A stretch of 64,000 nt of DNA. Source: Nomia melanderi. Taxonomy: Eukaryota; Arthropoda; Insecta; Hymenoptera; Halictidae. Under the pieces are notes generated by a model. It was not told the DNA's origin, searched no databases, and saw nothing but the letters and a program-made list of their open reading frames with translations. This document shows positions 59,663-64,000 of this stretch, in pieces. Location: positions 13,462,606-13,526,605 of the forward strand of contig NC_135009.1 of assembly GCF_051020985.1 (NCBI RefSeq), in the 5' to 3' direction. Both the position numbers and the translations under genes were made by a program. Positions within the stretch are counted from its first letter, which is position 1; the number at the start of each line of letters is the position of its first letter.

Positions 59663-60297
59663 GTGAGTCTGTTGTGTGGAAAATTTCGTCGGATCCATGG
59701 CAGCGGCGAGTGAACTCTGTTTTTCCTAATTGAAAACAGACCGGACCGACGAATCTGGGAACAGCCTGGCGATAACTCAGTCGGTGCTACTTGACAGTGA
59801 TTTTAATCATCGGGGGACCTCCGCACGAACCAAGTGAGCAATTCCAACGTTTGTCCTTTCCCCCTGATCATCCCCGTGGTAGGTCTATATTTGTTATGCG
59901 CCGAGCGATCGTAACCGTATTGTCGTGTATTTTTTCGTTTGTTTTTCGTGCTCCCGAGACGCACCACGCAACGCGTCTCATCGATTTGACGGGCGGTTCG
60001 CACGTTTTTCGAGAATGACAACCCGCCTGATCGTGGGGTGAACACGCAAATCCGACTGGAGTTTGTGTCAATGAGAAAACCGTCCCGATCGTGTTAGAAC
60101 AATAACATAGATCACCTTTTACGTGCATCGTTTAAGTGCCGCCGTATGTCGACCGGGGTTTACAATTGTTTTTTTGATAACAACAGTTGCACTTGTCACG
60201 AATCATTGTTCGTCTTTGTAGCGTTTCATTGGTATTTACTGATTTTGTTTACAAGATGGAAGGAATGAAATTTACAATGAGATTAATGGTTTTACAG
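59663..60297 (+). other. Putative 5' UTR intron of the BTB-Psq gene
   Basis: A strong donor-like sequence (TG|GTGAGTCT) lies at 59663 and an acceptor (TTTTACAG) ends at 60297, 39 bases before the BTB start codon. The spliced leader would run from an unplaced transcription start before 59662. Other donors in this stretch are possible. Confidence 0.4.
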
Positions 60298-60336
60298 ATA
60301 TAGTTATCGTTCCTGGTTGTTCGCCAGTTTACTGAA

Positions 60337-63300
60337 ATGTCGATGCAGCAGTTCTGTTTGCGGTGGAACAATCATCAGCCGAATTTCATTTCGGTGTTCT
60401 CGAATTTGTTGAACAATGAGACTCTGGTGGACGTGACACTGGCTGCCGAAGGCAGACAACTTCAAGCACACAAAGTTGTGTTGTCTGCGTGCAGTACATA
60501 CTTTCAGTCGTTGTTCACTGTTAATCCGTGTCAGCATCCGATTGTTATATTAAAGGATGTAAAATTTTCTGATTTAAAGATCATGGTCGATTTTATGTAT
60601 TATGGTGAAGTAAACATATCACAGGATCAGTTGCCGTCAATCATAAAGGTATGTACAGTTTTTGAATTGTAATTATTTTATGGAAATGTTGGTAATGTAT
60701 TTGTTTGTATTTCGTTGAATAGACGGCAGAAAGTTTGAAAATAAAGGGGCTAGCGGAAATGCACACAGCATCCTTAACAAAGTGGCCAAGTGGTAGTAGT
60801 GAAACAGGAGGAGGGGATCGTGGAGAATCCTGTTCCCCTAGTCCATCTCCACTATCACCATCATTTCGTAGAAAAAGATTAAGAAAATCATCCACAGGGT
60901 CAACATCTGGGTCTGGCGATAAACCAGAAGAGATTAATGAAATCACTTTAGTTGCTACCAATATTGTAAAACCAGAGCCTTTGATTGTCTCACAAGAAAC
61001 TGGTGAAAATCTAAGGAGACCTGTAAATACTAATACAGAATCGCAAGGCAGTATTGATGAAGATCAAATATCAATTGTAAGCATATACATTCGTATATGT
61101 ATATACACAATTTTCATATTTTTACTGATTTATAAATTAAATATAAACATAGCTTTAAAAGTTTAAATAACCGAAGAGTGTTTCACGGCGCGATGCATTT
61201 TAGATGAGCAATATGGAGAACAGTTCTGCTGCAACACCGGCACAAAGCGATGGTTCAATACAGGATGTAAGTCAACAATCAGGAGGAAATGTTCCACAGA
61301 GTTCAGTTTCATCACAACCACCTGCGCATCAAGGTAAGTAAGTTCCCTGTTATGTATACAGTTAGATTGATGTTATTATAAGCAATTTAATCAGAGCTCT
61401 AAAATGATCTAAGAAAAGGGTTTATATACGTTTAGGAAAATTTAGTGCATATAAAAAGGATAACGTTTCATTAATTAAAGTTATTGCTTCTTCTTTTTAT
61501 GCTGCATGACCTATAATATAATTATTGAAACAGATCGTATCTTTTTTATAATTCTTAATTATTGTATCATTAGTGGTAATATTAGAAATGACATTAGTGT
61601 TTATGACACTCAGTATATAAAGACGTGCAATAAATCACACGTTAAATAGTGTAAAATATTGTTCAAAAATGAGAAACACAATACTTTTGTTAATATATCG
61701 TACAACTGTAGGTTTAAAGTTATTAGTTCCATGTAAGAACACTATTAAATTTTAGAAGGAATATTTTAATATGTATCAAACAGTGCATGAAATGTATCTT
61801 TCACACAAATACATTTGTAATTTGGTAGTTACGTGCGATCTACACTGAGTGTGGTGGGTATTGAAACTGCATGTTAAGAAACAAAACTTACACACATTAT
61901 ATGCTGGCACAGATGCGTTTAAATGTACTGCACAAGGAAAATCAACAGACGTTTGACATGAAAATAGAGCGAAAGTCCGGGGAAAAAAAAATGAAAATTA
62001 GTTGTGCAAAGTTTCAAGGCTAGTCTCATTCATGAAATTCATCATGGTACACAGATACATAGCACACAATGTATAATGTTCTTCAGAGGACAGTCAAATC
62101 GGCCTTTTAACATTGTTAAGTGTGTATGTGTGCCTTGCTCTGTCCTTCAATTCAACAAAGTTATACACATTTTTGAATATCCCAAAATGGAAGATAATGT
62201 GCTTTAAAATGTATCTGTGCCATGCCACATTCTGCCCTCAGTATTTCCATATATATATCATTACATTCACAGACTTTTACATATATCTTTCTACTCTTTT
62301 CTGCTTACAGCTTAGCATTGTTCCTTCTTTTCTCACACACAGTAGCATAAAGCATTACTTTTTATTTCGACTAGACAGTTATTACTCTAATTCTATAATA
62401 TAATTCCAAGAGCAATTCAATTACAACAGATTTGCCTTGTACGTCAATTACTTTCTAAAGATATTCTGTCTACCATGATCAAATACATATATATATACAC
62501 ATATGTATATATATATATATATATACTATTTTTAACATCTTCGTCTTATTATGCTACACAGAATATTTCCAACCGTTCCACAAGATCATTTTCTTAATCT
62601 GCCTACACTTCTCATACATGACTATAACACACATTTAATTAGTACTTATCGTTGCATTTAATGAAAGCATACATATATAGCCAGCCGAACTAATTCCTGT
62701 GCTCTGACCAAAAATGAACCGGTCTGTTCCGCAGGATTGCAATGGACTATTATGGAGCACACATATCCACGTTTCGCTCTGTCCTCGTGTCAAACGAATC
62801 TGTCGATCCAAGCGTCATCAGCTTTTACCACGCCTGAAATAACAGCTTCCTCGACCATCAGCGATCAGTACTCCGGTACCAGCACGACTGGTTCTAGTTG
62901 CGCCCTGACGAATTACCCGAACTCGTCGCACGGGACGTTGCAGCACGCGTCGTCGAGCGGCCCGTCACCGTCTGTTCAGTGTCCCAGTAATTGCCAGAGC
63001 CCGTGCGCCAGTCCGCAGACCGCTATTAAAAGGAAACGATCGACAAACCCGCAAGCGGACGAGAATTTTATCAGAGCGTTAGACGCTGTCCGGTACGGCG
63101 GCATAGGATTCTGCAAGGCGGCCAGGATGTTCGGCGTGAACAACCGAACGCTATGGCTCGAGTACAAAAAGCGCGGTTACCCGAACAACCGGCCGAGCCT
63201 GAAGTCAAGGGTCAAACAAGAAGTGAACTCCTCGCCACCGCCAGCTCAGTCCGCTCAGCCGGTTAACTCGCAGAGTCCTACGCCGATGGGACCGCCCACC

Positions 63301-63465
63301 ACACCGCACAGCACACACAATACTCACAGCACGCATACAATGCTGACCACTCACAGTCCTCACACGATGTTGAGCGGCTACATCGACAGTAGGCACACGG
63401 ACTACGCGTTGCCCAGCACAACGATGCCGATCAATTTACACGGCGTCAATTACAACGCGATGTGA
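60337..63465 (+). CDS. BTB/POZ - Pipsqueak HTH transcription factor
   Basis: Four coding exons, 60337-60648, 60723-61076, 61204-61333 and 62735-63465, join in frame (phases 0, 0, 1) to give 508 residues. All junctions are GT-AG, with donors GTATGT, GTAAGC and GTAAGT. Residues 1-118 are a BTB/POZ domain of the tramtrack/bric-a-brac class (FCLRWNNHQ at the start, AHKVVLSACS, HPIVILKDV, FMYYGEV). A Ser-rich linker has a basic patch (RRKRLRK) and a KPEP motif. A KRKR nuclear-localisation-like motif at 364-367 precedes a Psq helix-turn-helix at about 375-415 (ENFIRALDAVRYGG, CKAARMFGVNNRTLW). The C-terminus is rich in Ser, Thr, Pro and His. The expected role is a nuclear DNA-binding, dimerising transcriptional regulator. 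The ATG is fixed by an in-frame TAG (60301) in the same exon. BTB genes of this class often splice to alternative C-terminal exons, so 62735-63465 may be one of several. The family is certain, but the exact ortholog is not. Confidence 0.93.
62480..62526. repeat. TA/CA microsatellite inside BTB-Psq intron 3
   Basis: Alternating TA with CA/TG interruptions, within the 1.4-kb intron 61334-62734. The rest of that intron is AT-rich without recognised elements. Confidence 0.85.
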
Positions 63466-64000
63466 GCCGGGCACAACGCGACTGCCGGTATCAGTTGTAT
63501 AGACGAGCTTGAAAAGTATTAAGATCTCCGCGTTCAGGCATCCCGGTGATAAATTCATCGTCCGGTGACTACCATGAATCATCTCGGAGGTCAATGCCGG
63601 AGCGTGGTCTCGGGCTAATACTGAACGCGTCGCAACTATGGGGGAAAGGAAACGTATGCAACCATCGTAAACTTGTCGAACGCAGGGAAAACACAGTTTT
63701 TAGACATCTTTTTTGCCTAGTTCGTACGTACCTTTAAGAAGCTTTGAATAACACGGATCTCGAGTGGGATTACTGATAGGGAGGGGGGTGGGGGGAGTGG
63801 TCGGTTGACCTTTATACACCAGAGATTTTTTATATTGAGGTACACGTGTGTAACGAAAGATGTCGTCGGTATCTAATGCTGGAACTCGTTGACTTCTGGA
63901 TTTTGGAACTGTTACTGGTAAAACAGTCTTTTTTTTCCACTTGACTTATCTTTTATTTATTCGAAGGGGAAAGGAATCGAATCGTTCGTTGTAGTTGAAT
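63466..64000 (+). other. 3' UTR or downstream region of the BTB-Psq exon
   Basis: It follows the TGA directly and is probably transcribed. It contains a G-rich run (63778-63800) and no canonical AATAAA before the window ends, so the transcript end or further alternative exons may lie beyond. Confidence 0.45.

Overview
The window is eukaryotic and most likely from an insect. The spliceosomal introns have GT-AG boundaries, one protein combines a BTB/POZ domain with a Pipsqueak-type helix-turn-helix as in bric-a-brac/tramtrack-class insect factors, and a tartan/capricious-like leucine-rich-repeat receptor is present. The alternation of AT-rich and CpG-rich blocks without CpG depletion would suit a hymenopteran such as a bee, but that is inference and the species cannot be read from the sequence.

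Only four protein-coding genes can be supported. In order they are: an intronless-CDS leucine-rich-repeat type I membrane protein (27790-29658, +, 622 aa); a six-exon CD2BP2/LIN1 homolog with a C-terminal GYF domain, a U5 snRNP-associated splicing factor (45067-46654, -, 342 aa); a two-exon beta-1,3-galactosyltransferase-family Golgi enzyme (55560-57497, +, 354 aa); and a four-coding-exon BTB-Psq transcription factor (60337-63465, +, 508 aa), with a probable 5' UTR intron and an upstream CRE-like palindrome. The four do not form a pathway or operon. They appear to be unrelated neighbours, and coding sequence fills only about 5 kb of the 64 kb.

The remaining sequence (1-27.7 kb, 29.7-45 kb, 46.7-55.5 kb) is a mosaic. 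GC-rich, CpG-rich blocks without convincing genes alternate with AT-rich stretches crowded with short interspersed elements. I can group these elements by eye into about 13 families of 200-250 bp. Each is bounded by TTAA (or a one-base variant), has short terminal inverted repeats beginning CCCTT, CCCCTT or CAC, and usually carries a small palindrome just inside one end. This architecture matches non-autonomous piggyBac-type MITEs. Several copies are nested inside others exactly at TTAA, which supports mobility and the duplicated target. No transposase gene is visible.

There are also several local tandem arrays with units of about 60-270 bp (near 5.3, 8.5, 11.9-12.7, 19.1, 21.6-22.3, 23.6, 26.5-27.1, 30.8-31.3, 37.8-38.3, 50.3-51.0 and 51.4-51.7 kb). 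Microsatellites include one TC tract of about 200 bp at 58.66 kb. No tRNA, rRNA or CRISPR feature was seen.
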